A stretch of DNA of 56,765 nucleotides, taken from contig NZ_BAUA01000149.1 in NCBI RefSeq assembly GCF_000710915.1, positions 1-56,765 on the forward strand. Direction: 5' to 3'. Each line of letters starts with the position of its first letter. The first letter of the stretch is position 1. The stretch comes from Nocardia brasiliensis IFM 10847 (lineage in GTDB: Bacteria > Actinomycetota > Actinomycetes > Mycobacteriales > Mycobacteriaceae). A model generated the notes under the pieces. The model was not told the DNA's origin. It made no database searches and was given only the letters and a program-made list of their open reading frames with translations. Shown here piece after piece: positions 34,400 to 44,056 of the stretch. Both the position numbers and the translations under genes were made by a program.

Positions 34400-35382
34400 C
34401 CGTCGAGACCGCGGGTGCGCACACGTTGGTACAAGATCTGGGCCGCGACGGGTATTACGCGATGGGTCTGCCCCCGTCCGGCGCGCTCGATCAGTTCTCC
34501 CACCGCTGCGCCAACCTGCTCGTCGGGAACCATCCGTCGGCGGCCACGCTCGAAGTGACCATGGTCGGCCCGGCGCTGCGGTTCGATGCGCCCACCCATG
34601 TCGCGGTGACCGGCGGGGACGTGCCGGTCTGGATCGACGGTGTGCTGCAAGAGAACTGGACGACCTTGCGCGTAGCATCGGGCCGGACGCTGACTGTGGG
34701 CACCCTGCGCACGGGGTGCCGTGCGTACATCGCGATCCGGGGCGGCATCGACACCCCACCCTTTCTCGGCAGTCGATCCACCTACGTCAGTTCGGCGATC
34801 GGCGGTTTGCGCGGCGCGCCGATTCGCACCGGTGACGAACTCCCGATCGGTTTCGCGCAGTCGGGCGCGTGCCCGGGCCCGGGCAGTGCGGTCGACAGCC
34901 GACTGCGCCCGACGCTCGCGGGCGGCTCTCGCATTCGGGTGGTGCCGGGCCTGTGTCACTACCGGTTCGACGAGGACAGCGTCGAGAGATTCTTCTCGTC
35001 GGTGTTCACCGTGTCTCCGGTGTCGGACCGCACGGGCTATCGATTGCACGGTCCTGCACTGACTTTCGTCGAGCGCGAACCCCCGTTCGGCGCGGGTGAC
35101 AACCCCAGCAACGTGGTGGACCTCGGATATCCCATGGGATCCATTCAGATTCCCAATGGCGAAGAACCGATCTGCCTGCTGCGTGACGCGGTGACCGGGG
35201 GAGGGTACGCGACCATCGGCACGGTCATCTCCGGTGATCTCGACCGCATCGCGCAGCTGAAGGCGCCCGACGCCATCCGGTTCGTGCCGATCTCGCTGAA
35301 CGAGGCGATGGCAGCCAGAAAACTCCGGAAGCAAAAATTGCGGGAAGTGGAATTCGGCCTCAAATTGTTCTCGATTTTTTGA
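34393..35382 (+). CDS. pxpC: 5-oxoprolinase subunit C (KipA family)
   Basis: 329 residues, overlapping pxpB by 7 bases. N-terminus VETAGAHTLVQDLGRDGY and the LGSRSTYVSSAIGGLRG segment are characteristic of KipA/allophanate-hydrolase-subunit-2 proteins, as is the region GSIQIPNGEEPICLLRDA. Completes the three-subunit enzyme. In this operon the set may serve a modified lactam and not pyroglutamate itself. Confidence 0.88.
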   Translation: MVTVETAGAHTLVQDLGRDGYYAMGLPPSGALDQFSHRCANLLVGNHPSAATLEVTMVGPALRFDAPTHVAVTGGDVPVWIDGVLQENWTTLRVASGRTLTVGTLRTGCRAYIAIRGGIDTPPFLGSRSTYVSSAIGGLRGAPIRTGDELPIGFAQSGACPGPGSAVDSRLRPTLAGGSRIRVVPGLCHYRFDEDSVERFFSSVFTVSPVSDRTGYRLHGPALTFVEREPPFGAGDNPSNVVDLGYPMGSIQIPNGEEPICLLRDAVTGGGYATIGTVISGDLDRIAQLKAPDAIRFVPISLNEAMAARKLRKQKLREVEFGLKLFSIF

Positions 35383-35410
35383 ACAGCATTGATTTGTTTC
35401 AGGAGTTTTC

Positions 35411-36681
35411 ATGTCATTCCCCGACCGCGCCAGGCCTCGGCAGCACTGACCGGACAGCTCGGCACCGCCCCGGCGCCGGTGGCCCTGCGCGGCCGGGTGC
35501 TCTTCCTACTGCTCATTCTGGATCTCTCGTATTTCATCAACGCGATGGACCGGCAGGTTTTCGCGATCCTGCTACCGGACATCAAGACGACCTACGGCCT
35601 CACCGGCGGTCAGGCCGGCATCATCGCCACCATCTTCACCCTCGGGATGGGCCTGGCGGGTATTCCCGCCGGCTATCTGGCGGATCGTTTCGGCCGCAAG
35701 CGAATCATCATCGGCAGTCTGGTCATCTTCTCCGTCAGCTGCGCCTTGCAGGCGACGGCGATCGGGATCGCTGACATGACCCTGTGGCGCGTCCTGTCCG
35801 GTGTCGGCGAAGGGATGCAGAACGCGGCGCTCTTCGCGGCCGTCGGCGCCTACTTCAGCCGCAACCGCGGTTTCGCGATCGGTTCGATCAATGCGGCCTT
35901 CGGTCTGGGCGCCTTCACCGGGCCCTTGCTCGGCGGCGCCATTCTGTCCGCGACCGGGGATTGGCGCGCACCATTGCTCGTGTTCGGCGGAATCGGTTTG
36001 GTCATCATCCTTTTGGTGCTCTTCCTGGTACCGGAGTCCGTTACCGAGCTCGGACGCGTTCAGGCAATGGGCATTTCGGCTACGCCTACCGGCGCAGCCT
36101 TGCGATTCTTGAATCGTCGGGTGGTGTGCGCCGCCATCGGCGCCGCGGCGGGCGGTTTCACGATCTACGGGTACCTCGGCCTGTATCCGACGTATCTCCG
36201 TGACGCCCATGGCTTCACGCCCGCGCAGGCGGGGTGGGCCGCGAGCATGTTCGGCATCGGGGCGCTGGGCGCGCTCGTCGGTGGCGCCGTCGCCGACCGC
36301 GTAGATCAGTGGCTGCTCAACGTGGCCGGTTTCCTCGGCATCATGATCCTGGGCGTCGCCATCTTCGGATTCGCGGCCCCGCTCATCGGGCAGATGATGC
36401 TGTCTCTGCTCCTGGGCATCTTCTTCACCGGGATCGTCTACACGAACACCAGCGCGCTGATGCAACGTTCGGTGGACGTCGAATATCTCGGGCGGGTCAG
36501 CGGCCTTTTCGTCGCCGCGATGTACATCCCCGCTGCCGCGTCCGGATATTTCTTCGCGCATATGCGGGACGGTTTCGGCTGGCATACGGCCGGAATAGTC
36601 CAGTTGACCGTAATTCCCCTGATCGGCCTAGCCGCCATGGCGGCAATGGGCCCGGCTACCACACAGAAGGGTTTGTCATGA
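35411..36681 (+). CDS. Major facilitator superfamily transporter, start region frameshifted
   Basis: About 420 residues, twelve predicted membrane helices. Signature: MDRQVFAILLPDIK in helix 1, the A-loop GYLADRFGRKR and the matching cytoplasmic GGAVADRVD. The only good ribosome site is AGGAG (35401-35405) before ATG 35411, but that frame stops after 12 codons; the transporter frame is the one reached by adding one base. Without a shift, the start would be TTG 35389 or GTG 35479, neither with a ribosome site. Likely role: import of the operon's substrate, or export of a product. The stop overlaps the next start. Confidence 0.82.
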
Positions 36682-38423
36682 CAGAGCACTACGCACCGAA
36701 GAGCGAACTGCGCCACGGTATGCGCGTCGATTGGGATGTGCGGATCACGATGGACGACGGCGTCACCCTCGCGGCGGACATCTTCCGCCCGGACGACGAT
36801 CAGCCGCACCCCGTACTTCTCGCCGCCAGCCCCTACGGCAAAGGACTGCCTTTCGCGGTGGGCTACACGAGTCAACTGCAAAGCCTGATCGACGAACATC
36901 CCGAGGTTGCCGCACAGTCCACCAACGCTTACCAGGTCTGGGAATATCCGGACCCGGAACGCTGGGTGCCCGCGGGCTATGTCTGCGTTCGGATCGACAC
37001 CCGCGGCGCGGGCGGCAGCGAAGGCGCGATCGACTTCTTCTCGCCTCGCGAAACGCAGGATCTCTACGAGTGCATCGAGTGGGCGGCCGCACAGCCGTGG
37101 AGCACCGGAAAGGTCGGCCTGCTGGGCATTTCGTATCTCGCCAGCAATCAGTGGCAGGTCGCCGAACTCGCGCCGCCGCATCTGGCCGCGATCTGCCCGT
37201 GGGAGGGCGCCTCGGATTACTACCGCGAATACACCCACCACGGCGGCATCGCCACCGAATTCCTGCCCAGCTGGATGCCCTACCAGGTGGAGAGCGTGCA
37301 GCACGGCCGGGCCGACGCCGAGATCAATCCACACACCGGACGCCGCGTGTCCGGGCTGCCGATCCGGACCGAACAGGAGTTGCGGGACAACGCGATCGAC
37401 ATCGGTGCCGTGCTGCGCGCGAACCCGACCGTCAACAGCTACTACCAAGACCGTTCCGCGGTGCTGGAAAAGATCACCGTTCCGGTGTTGTCCGCCTCGA
37501 ACTGGGGCGGGATGGGGCTGCATTCCCGCGGCAACTTCGAGGGTTTCACCCGTGTCGGTTCCGAGCAGAAATGGCTGGAGGTGCACGGGCTGGAGCACTG
37601 GACCGAGTTCTACACCGATTACGGTGTGGATCTGCAGCGGCAGTTCTTCGACCACTTCCTCAAGGGCGAGAACAACGGCTGGGACGCCAAGCCCCGGGTC
37701 CAGCTCAAAGTGCGTACGCCGGACGGCTTCATCGTCCGAGCGGAGAACGAGTGGCCGCTGGCCCGAACCGAGTGGACCCGTTGCTATCTCGATATCGATG
37801 CCGGGTCGATCACCCGCGAGGTGCCGACGTCGAATCAGCAGGTGACGACCCGGGCGCGCTCGGCGGGGGTCATGTTCAAGCTGCCGGTCCTGGAAGAGGA
37901 GCTCGAACTCACCGGCCCGGCCGCGCTGAAGTTGTTCGTCTCGTCCACGACGACCGACGCGGATCTGTTCGTGACCATGCACCTGTTCGATCCCACCGGT
38001 ACCGAAGTCCTTTTCCCCACCGCGTTCGAACCGCACGGCCCCCTCGCGCAGGGTTGGCTGCGCCTGTCGCAGCGGACACTCGACGCGGACCGTTCACTCC
38101 CGTATCGGCCGTGGCACGCGCACACCGAAGCGGCGCCGGTGACGCCGGGGACCGTGTACGAAGCCGATGTCGAGATCTGGCCCTTCTCGATCGTCGCGCC
38201 CGCCGGGTACCAGATCGGCTTGTCGGTGCGTGGTCAGGACTACACGCACGGCCTGCCCGGTGCACAGGAGCGCGCCTACGGTCGCGAGCTGCTGGGCAGC
38301 GGTGCGTACTGGCACGAACTGCCGGGTGACCGCGACAACCCGGTCTTCGACGGTCGAACCACGTTGGTCGGGACGGCCGACCAGCGCCCGTACGTGCTGC
38401 TCCCCTTCATTCCCCGCGGGTAG
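36678..38423 (+). CDS. CocE/NonD-family acyl hydrolase
   Basis: 581 residues. Alpha/beta-hydrolase domain with nucleophile in GISYLAS (the usual final Gly is Ala), His in GLEHWTEFY, then the C-terminal jelly-roll domain (from about residue 370) typical of CocE and X-Pro dipeptidyl acylases. No signal peptide. The family hydrolyses esters such as cocaine and acyl or X-Pro amides. As the last gene of the operon it may cut the imported compound into the parts handled by the kinase, SDR and PxpABC. Confidence 0.85.
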   Translation: MTEHYAPKSELRHGMRVDWDVRITMDDGVTLAADIFRPDDDQPHPVLLAASPYGKGLPFAVGYTSQLQSLIDEHPEVAAQSTNAYQVWEYPDPERWVPAGYVCVRIDTRGAGGSEGAIDFFSPRETQDLYECIEWAAAQPWSTGKVGLLGISYLASNQWQVAELAPPHLAAICPWEGASDYYREYTHHGGIATEFLPSWMPYQVESVQHGRADAEINPHTGRRVSGLPIRTEQELRDNAIDIGAVLRANPTVNSYYQDRSAVLEKITVPVLSASNWGGMGLHSRGNFEGFTRVGSEQKWLEVHGLEHWTEFYTDYGVDLQRQFFDHFLKGENNGWDAKPRVQLKVRTPDGFIVRAENEWPLARTEWTRCYLDIDAGSITREVPTSNQQVTTRARSAGVMFKLPVLEEELELTGPAALKLFVSSTTTDADLFVTMHLFDPTGTEVLFPTAFEPHGPLAQGWLRLSQRTLDADRSLPYRPWHAHTEAAPVTPGTVYEADVEIWPFSIVAPAGYQIGLSVRGQDYTHGLPGAQERAYGRELLGSGAYWHELPGDRDNPVFDGRTTLVGTADQRPYVLLPFIPRG

Positions 38424-38565
38424 CGTCTCGTGCCCGCGCCGGTTCCGGCTACCTCTCGGGCAGCCAGGGGTAGCCGGGGCCGCATTTTATCGCAAGCCGT
38501 TGTGGCCCAACCGGATAACGAATCCAGGCCCGGAGCTGCCGGAATGACGGCGAAGCGCGGCCGCG

Positions 38566-38745
38566 GTGCACCCGACCGGGCCGTTGGCCGGCGTGCCGTT
38601 CTTGATCAAGGACCTGCTCACCGACGTCGCGGACCAGGTCTGCACCGACGGCAATGTCGCGCTCGCGGCGCAGGCCCGCCCGGCTGCGGCCGATGGTCCA
38701 GTGGTGGCGCGTTTGCGGGAGGCGGGATCGGCGCCAACCGGATAG
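38566..38745 (+). pseudogene. Remnant of an amidase (amidase signature family)
   Basis: In this frame the translation contains GPLAGVPFLIKD, the N-terminal block of amidase-signature enzymes with the catalytic lysine, and later DGPVVARLREAGSAP. It ends at TAG 38743. No start, no serine region and no C-terminal two thirds are present. It is a fragment left between the CocE gene and the next gene. The rest of 38424-39048 shows nothing I can support. Confidence 0.65.
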
Positions 38746-39048
38746 CCGCCGCGTCGTTCTGTGCTGTTCTGCCGCAACGGCTTTGTTGCGCGCGGGGGTC
38801 TTCGACAGGCCGATTTCACGCATTGCCTACTGTCGTACGGCCTCGAAAAACGCGCGTGGCCGCGGTGCGGATGCGCTGCCTGGTGAGTTCGGCCCGATAC
38901 CGGCGCGGCTGTTCGCGGGGGTTGAGCCGACGCTGGTCCGACATCGAGGCACCTGCGGGGATCTGTGCTCGCCTCGTCCGACGACCCGTGCTCGCCCGCC
39001 GAGTGCGTCCGTGGTTGCATGTGGGTGCGCAGGACGAGGCGGAGGATC

Positions 39049-40725
39049 ATGGGATACGACTGCACATTGCATCTGGTGGACGAGGACGCGATCCGGGAGC
39101 AGTTCGTGCCCCGGCTGCTCGGCAGTGCCACCGGGCCGACGGCGTTGGATCGCGTGCATCCGGATGCCGAAAACCTCTGGCGGCAGGTACGAGAGCTGCT
39201 GCATGGCACGGACGGACGGGCCGCGGCAGCCGCCGTGTCCGTCGCGGCGGTCATGTTCAGCGCGTCGATGCTGCCCTACCGATACGAGCGCGGACTGGCG
39301 CTGAGCCTCGCGTTCGAGACGGGGCGGGTGTTCCCGGACTCGGTGTTCGCGCCGAAGGCGGCGTACGCGCCGGACGCGCTGTTCGCCGAAGTCGTTGCGG
39401 CACATCCGCACTTGAGCGGGCAGTTCTCGTCGGGGTGGTTCGGCGGGAACTACACGACCGGACTCTACGTACCCGCTGAACATGTCGCGGAGGTGCTGGA
39501 GTGGGTCGAAGAGCAGCTCGTGCCCCTGCCGAAAGGTGAGCAGCGGAAGTATCGGGGGATCGTGGCGACCTTGCGGGCGGCGGTGGACCGCAAGCTGGGG
39601 TATTGGGAGGCAACCGATCTCGCGGTGCCCGCCGCAGGGGAGTTCCCGGGAGATCCGGAACTGATGTGGGCACAGTACCTGGGCAACGACGGAACTCCGG
39701 CTGCGGCCGTGCAGACCGCGCCCGCCTCGCCGATCGCGAGTGTCCTCGATGACATAGTCGACGGATTCCTGTTGTCGCACAGCGATGGTCGAACGCCGCG
39801 AGTGGAGTTGTGGGACCTCGCGGCGTGGCCGCCGCGTTTGGCGTTGCAGCGTAACGAATTCTGGGTGGCGGCGGCGCGGTCGCCCGGTGGCGGATGGCTC
39901 GCGCAGTCCACCGTCGACACGAAGGCGCGCCCACGCGCGTTCGGGCCGATCCTGGTGGACGGCTCGGACGACGCGCCCCGAGTGCTGCCTGCCAAGGGGC
40001 CCGGCGGCGCCGACCTCTACGCGCACGAATGCTATTTCCTCGGTGCGCGTCCCGTGGTGCTGCACGAGGTGAAGACGCACCTGCTGCGCTTCGGTGGGAT
40101 GAATGTGGGTGACCCGTTGCCCGGTCCGCTGTGGCTCGCGGAATCCGGTGTGTGGGAACGGATTCCCGGTATTCGCGACGCTGCCGTGGTGAAGAGTGCG
40201 CTCGGCGACGCGGCGCGTCCGATGACCGGCGCCGCTCGGCTGGCCGACGGCAGCACCGTATTGGTCTGGGACGGAAGCGGGTACGAACTGAACCAGGCAG
40301 GCACCGGCTGTGTGCGTGCGTTCGACATGGCTGCTCAGCGCTCGTTCGTCGAGTTCACCTCGGTACCCGCGGGGGACGACGGGTTCTTCTATCTGTCCGA
40401 TCGCCGCCTGCACGAGATCCATCGCGGCGGGACTCCGGTCCGGCATGTCGAAGCCTGGACGAACGTGATGGCGGTGCGGCCGGGACCAGACGCCGGGCTG
40501 CTGCTGAAGTTCGGTGGTAACGACGAGGGCGACGTCGGTGTGCTTTATTTCCCGGACGACCGCACATATATCCCGCTGCCGCCGGAGATGTTCGACGACA
40601 AGTCCAGCTACTCGCACCTGTACTGGAGCCGGGAGTCCGATCACGTCGTCGTGGTCGGCGGTGGTTACGTCGCCGTGCGGACGGAAGCTGTGCTGGCGCG
40701 GCCGCGGTTGGCCTTGCCGGAGTGA
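39049..40725 (+). CDS. Hypothetical protein, repeat-rich C-terminal half
   Basis: 558 residues from ATG 39049 after GGAGG. I do not recognise a named family. The N-terminal 230 residues begin MGYDCTLHLVDEDAIREQF and are mixed helical. The second half has repeated short strands ending in polar turns (LWDLAAWPPRL, ARLADGSTVLVWDG, GFFYLSDRRLHEIH), which suggests a beta-propeller-like domain. No signal peptide or membrane helix is visible. Confidence 0.72.
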   Translation: MGYDCTLHLVDEDAIREQFVPRLLGSATGPTALDRVHPDAENLWRQVRELLHGTDGRAAAAAVSVAAVMFSASMLPYRYERGLALSLAFETGRVFPDSVFAPKAAYAPDALFAEVVAAHPHLSGQFSSGWFGGNYTTGLYVPAEHVAEVLEWVEEQLVPLPKGEQRKYRGIVATLRAAVDRKLGYWEATDLAVPAAGEFPGDPELMWAQYLGNDGTPAAAVQTAPASPIASVLDDIVDGFLLSHSDGRTPRVELWDLAAWPPRLALQRNEFWVAAARSPGGGWLAQSTVDTKARPRAFGPILVDGSDDAPRVLPAKGPGGADLYAHECYFLGARPVVLHEVKTHLLRFGGMNVGDPLPGPLWLAESGVWERIPGIRDAAVVKSALGDAARPMTGAARLADGSTVLVWDGSGYELNQAGTGCVRAFDMAAQRSFVEFTSVPAGDDGFFYLSDRRLHEIHRGGTPVRHVEAWTNVMAVRPGPDAGLLLKFGGNDEGDVGVLYFPDDRTYIPLPPEMFDDKSSYSHLYWSRESDHVVVVGGGYVAVRTEAVLARPRLALPE

Positions 40726-40726
40726 C

Positions 40727-41054
40727 TCCCTGCGGCTCGATTTCGGCGGCTTCTACGTCTTCATCGACAGCCGCGACAACGTCAGGGACACCAATCCCGA
40801 ACCGGGACGGGCGATCCGGAACGTCGACGTGGACAACGCGCACGCCATAGCCGGCCGCATCGCCGACCTCGGCGGGCGGTGTCCGGCCGAGCTCGAAGAC
40901 CGCGACGGCAGCCTGTTCGCCACCGCGATCGACCCCGACGACAACTACATCCGGCTCATCCAGCTGAGCCCGCAGCATCGTGCCGAAATGGCGGAAGGGG
41001 ATCGTCTGGTTCACCGATCCGGCCGGAAACATCCTCTCCGTAATCCAGAAGTAG
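40727..41054 (+). pseudogene. Two fused remnants of glyoxalase/VOC-family genes
   Basis: From 40727, right after the preceding stop, the frame reads like a VOC/bleomycin-resistance domain (FYVFIDSRDN, HAIAGRIADLGG, TAIDPDDNYIRLIQL) but has no start codon and no N-terminal half. From 41001, in another frame, a second VOC C-terminus follows (FTDPAGNILSVIQK, stop at 41052). The ends come from two different genes or two halves joined by a deletion. Confidence 0.6.
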
Positions 41055-41086
41055 CCGCCTCCCCAGAGGTGTCCGTCCCCGGATTG

Positions 41087-41134
41087 CAGGAGAACCGGAA
41101 TCTCTTCCGAGGGTGCGGGATTCCGGTTCTCCTG
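41087..41134. repeat. 16-bp perfect inverted repeat, possible terminator
   Basis: CAGGAGAACCGGAATC (41087-41102) and its exact complement (41119-41134) flank a 16-base loop. It sits between the VOC remnants and the 3' end of the P450 gene on the minus strand, so it may end transcription from both sides. No T-run follows, so a processing or recombination site is also possible. Confidence 0.55.
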
Positions 41135-41180
41135 GGCATGTCGCCGAATAGTCGCGAGCGAATGCTCTCACCGGCGGCCA

Positions 41181-42428
41181 TCATGGACGCAGACGTACGG
41201 GTAAGGCGGTCAATCCCCGGATGGCGAAGCTTGTGCGCCAAGTGGGTTCGGCGGCGAGTGCCAGGTCGGGGTAGCGCGTCAGCAGTTGCGTCAGGCCGAT
41301 GCAGCCCTGCATGCGGGCCAGGGGCGCGCCGACGCAGAAATGGATTCCGTGTCCGAACGCGAGATGCTCGGTGTTGTTAGGGCGATCGATGTCGAACTGC
41401 TGTGGGTCAGCGAAGCGGCGAGAATCGCGCCCCGCTCCTGCCACCGATACGACGATCAGCTCCCCGGCGGCTATCTCGATGCCACCCAGCGTGATCGGTG
41501 TTGTCGTGTAACGGAAAGTGGTTTCGCTGGTCGGCGACCTGAATCTGAGGACCTCCTCGATGAACGCTGGAATGCGTGTGGCGTCGCTATGAATTTGTCG
41601 GCGAGTATCGTTGTCGGACAACAGGGTTACCGCAGCGTTGCCGATGAGGTTCGCGGTTGTCTCGAAGCCGGCGACCAGCAGAACTAGCACCATGCTGCGC
41701 AGTTCACGCGGCGTGAGACGTTCGCCGTCCGCGCCCGCTGCGATGAGTTCGGAGAGCAGATCAGGACCCGGTTCAGTGGTACGTGCGGCTATGAGGTGAT
41801 CTATGTAGGCGACGAACTCTGTCGCGGCCGTCATCCGATCGCGAGCTGCGTGCTCGCTGGACACGATGACAGTCGACCAGCTCTGGAACCTCGCGCGGTC
41901 CGTGTCGGGCACTCCGAGTAGCTCACAGATCACCGACATCGACAGTGGCACTGCGTAACTGTCCAGCAGATCCACGACCTCGCCGACGGTGGCTATTTCC
42001 CCGAGAAGGTGATCGGCGAGTTCGGTGACGCGCGGAGCGAGGCCGCGCACCGCGCGAGTCGAGAACGCTTTGGTGAGCAAGGAGCGCAGGCGTGTGTGTT
42101 CAGGTGGATCGTAGAAGACCAGCATGTGTTCGAAGGGGCCGGCCTGGAGCTGGTGACCGGCGTTGTTCGCTTCGAGCGCTGCCCGCGCGCCTGCCGAGCC
42201 CAGCCGCTTGCTGATTCCTGGATGACCGAAGGCCGCTTTTGCCTCGGCATGGCCGGTGATGAGCCATCCGGTACTGCCGTCGGGAAACACCACTCGGTTT
42301 ACCGGCCCCCGCGCGCGCAATGCGCCGTAGGCCCCCTGTGGGTCGCGGTAGAAGTCGGGGGACAACACGAACGGGCTGGTCGGGTCAGCGGCCAATTCAT
42401 TTGTGGCCGTGCCGGTTTCGGACTCCAT
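41181..42428 (-). CDS. Cytochrome P450
   Basis: 415 residues. I-helix AGFETT, K-helix EEVLR (ExxR), and the haem-binding FGHGIHFCVGAPLA with the cysteine ligand. This is a soluble class I bacterial P450, probably of the CYP107/105-like group, needing a ferredoxin and reductase that are not encoded nearby. It is about 12.7 kb from NRPS2 and beyond the catabolic operon, so a role in the peptide pathway is possible but not supported by position. Confidence 0.9.
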   Translation of the reverse strand: MESETGTATNELAADPTSPFVLSPDFYRDPQGAYGALRARGPVNRVVFPDGSTGWLITGHAEAKAAFGHPGISKRLGSAGARAALEANNAGHQLQAGPFEHMLVFYDPPEHTRLRSLLTKAFSTRAVRGLAPRVTELADHLLGEIATVGEVVDLLDSYAVPLSMSVICELLGVPDTDRARFQSWSTVIVSSEHAARDRMTAATEFVAYIDHLIAARTTEPGPDLLSELIAAGADGERLTPRELRSMVLVLLVAGFETTANLIGNAAVTLLSDNDTRRQIHSDATRIPAFIEEVLRFRSPTSETTFRYTTTPITLGGIEIAAGELIVVSVAGAGRDSRRFADPQQFDIDRPNNTEHLAFGHGIHFCVGAPLARMQGCIGLTQLLTRYPDLALAAEPTWRTSFAIRGLTALPVRLRP

Positions 42429-42548
42429 TTCCCGACGCTACCAGCGCCGGGTCGACGTCTGGTTCGTAATCGACACGCGCTGTCAGCGCTTGTCGTGAGG
42501 ATGGGGCCGTATTGTCAGCGGTGCTCGGCTGTCTGAGCGGGCCGGGCG

Positions 42549-43163
42549 CTAGGCGGTTTCGGCTGGATAAGTCATAGCCCACATCAGCGGTCTGTCGCCA
42601 ACGGGAAGCGAGAAGGTGTCGGTGATCTCGAATCCGAAGTGCTCGTAGAAGGTGATGTTCTTCTCTCGGGTGCAGACGAGGTAGGCGGCGGTGTCGGGTG
42701 ATTGGGCGAGGCGGTCGCTGAGGAGTCGGGCGGCATAGCCTTGACCGCGGTGGGTTTCCGATGTTCCGATATTGGCCAGGTACCAGTGCATCGTCGACGC
42801 GGGATGGTGCGCGTCCAGAGTGGTGCGGACTGCGATCGCGGCGCGGGTCCTGCGGCCCAGCGCAGGCAGAAGTTCGGGTACGGCGCGCAGAGTACGTGAG
42901 AATGGTTGATCCCACTGGCCTGGCGGATCCCACACCGCCACACCACCGAGATGCCCGTCCGGGTCGGTGGCGACCTGCACGCCGCCGCCGGATATGTGAA
43001 AGTGGCGCAGGGAGGCAGCAAAGTAGCGGGGGAGCGCGCGGTGTCGTTTCCGCGGGTCCGGCCAAATCGCGGACATCACCGGATCTTCGGCGAAAGCCTC
43101 CGCGAGCACGCGCGCGCAGGCACCGGTGTCGACCGGTGCGGCGGCTCGGGTCGTGATCGACAC
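42549..43163 (-). CDS. GNAT-family N-acetyltransferase
   Basis: 204 residues from GTG 43163 with AGGAGG before it. The acetyl-CoA-binding motif A is visible as ETHRGQGYAARLL, followed by the family beta-strand region YLVCTREKNITFYEHFGFE. The N-terminal part (FAEDPVMSAIW) is common in actinobacterial GNAT proteins that acetylate small molecules. The substrate is unknown. Confidence 0.82.
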   Translation of the reverse strand: MSITTRAAAPVDTGACARVLAEAFAEDPVMSAIWPDPRKRHRALPRYFAASLRHFHISGGGVQVATDPDGHLGGVAVWDPPGQWDQPFSRTLRAVPELLPALGRRTRAAIAVRTTLDAHHPASTMHWYLANIGTSETHRGQGYAARLLSDRLAQSPDTAAYLVCTREKNITFYEHFGFEITDTFSLPVGDRPLMWAMTYPAETA

Positions 43164-43354
43164 AGGGGTCCTCCTGATCGGCTAACCGATGTCGAGTAGT
43201 GCATGAAATACGAAGCAGATCAACGCTATACGCTTGGTTGAGCGTTGTCCTCGAAGTAGTGCTGACTCCGCGCAAGTGTGGGGACACCGAACCCCATAGC
43301 CGTGGTTCGCCTTGGCGTAGAGCGCACGGTCTCGGCGTACCAGGGGATAGTTCG

Positions 43355-44056
43355 GTGCGCGTCGAACCTGGGGTGATCGTCTATGCGATGCTGGGGCTCG
43401 TGCGCCTTCGACTTCCACTCATGGGTCCGTTTGCTCGCCAGCTCGGTTTCCCGACTGGTTGGTGGGGGCGCCAGATCACCAATGGGCTCAACATTTTCAA
43501 CCGGGCGGTCATCGATGGCTCGATCGAAGCGTTGGCAGTGCGCCCCGGTGAGCACATTGCCGACATCGGGTTCGGCGGCGGCCACGGGCTGCGGATATTG
43601 CTCGATCGGGTCCACGAGCAAGGATGCGTGTACGGCATCGACCCGTCGCCTACGATGGTCGCTACGGCACAGAAGCGGTTCGAGAAAGCCCTCGAACAGC
43701 AACGATTGCAGTTGTTCCAGGCGCCGATGCGTGAAATGCCGTTCGAGCACGGTGTTCTCGATGGCATCGCGACGGTCAACACCATCTACTACATCCCCGA
43801 CGACGAACTCGTGACCTCGTTGTCTGAGCTCGGGCGGGTGTTGCGGCCCGGTGGCCGTTTGGTGGTCGGGGTCGCGGACCCGTCCTACGTCGAGGCGGCG
43901 CCGTGGCGCAACGGTCTGATCAACCGGCCGACAGCACAGGTCATCGACTTCATACAGCGGGCGGGATTCACCTTGCACGAGGATCGTCGAATTGGGGAGT
44001 CCGAGCGCGCATTCCATGTGTATGTCGCCAGCACGTCGGCCACCGGAGGCCGCTGA
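43355..44056 (+). CDS. Class I SAM-dependent methyltransferase
   Basis: About 233 residues from GTG 43355, chosen because AGGGGA lies 7 bases upstream; the frame is open further back to 43199, but that part has no family similarity. Motif I is IADIGFGGGHGLRIL, then a Methyltransf_11-like fold with VYGIDPSPTM and LSELGRVLRPGGRLV. There is a hydrophobic N-terminus (VIVYAMLGLVRLRLP). Substrate unknown; similar proteins are annotated as ubiquinone/menaquinone-type or small-molecule methyltransferases. Confidence 0.75.
   Translation: MRVEPGVIVYAMLGLVRLRLPLMGPFARQLGFPTGWWGRQITNGLNIFNRAVIDGSIEALAVRPGEHIADIGFGGGHGLRILLDRVHEQGCVYGIDPSPTMVATAQKRFEKALEQQRLQLFQAPMREMPFEHGVLDGIATVNTIYYIPDDELVTSLSELGRVLRPGGRLVVGVADPSYVEAAPWRNGLINRPTAQVIDFIQRAGFTLHEDRRIGESERAFHVYVASTSATGGR

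Noticed and set aside
41181..42428. P450 as a tailoring enzyme of the peptide cluster
   Set aside because: It lies beyond a terminator, a full catabolic operon and gene remnants; position gives no support.
43199..43354. N-terminal extension of the methyltransferase
   Set aside because: The open frame continues upstream, but a better ribosome site precedes GTG 43355 and the extra residues have no family character.
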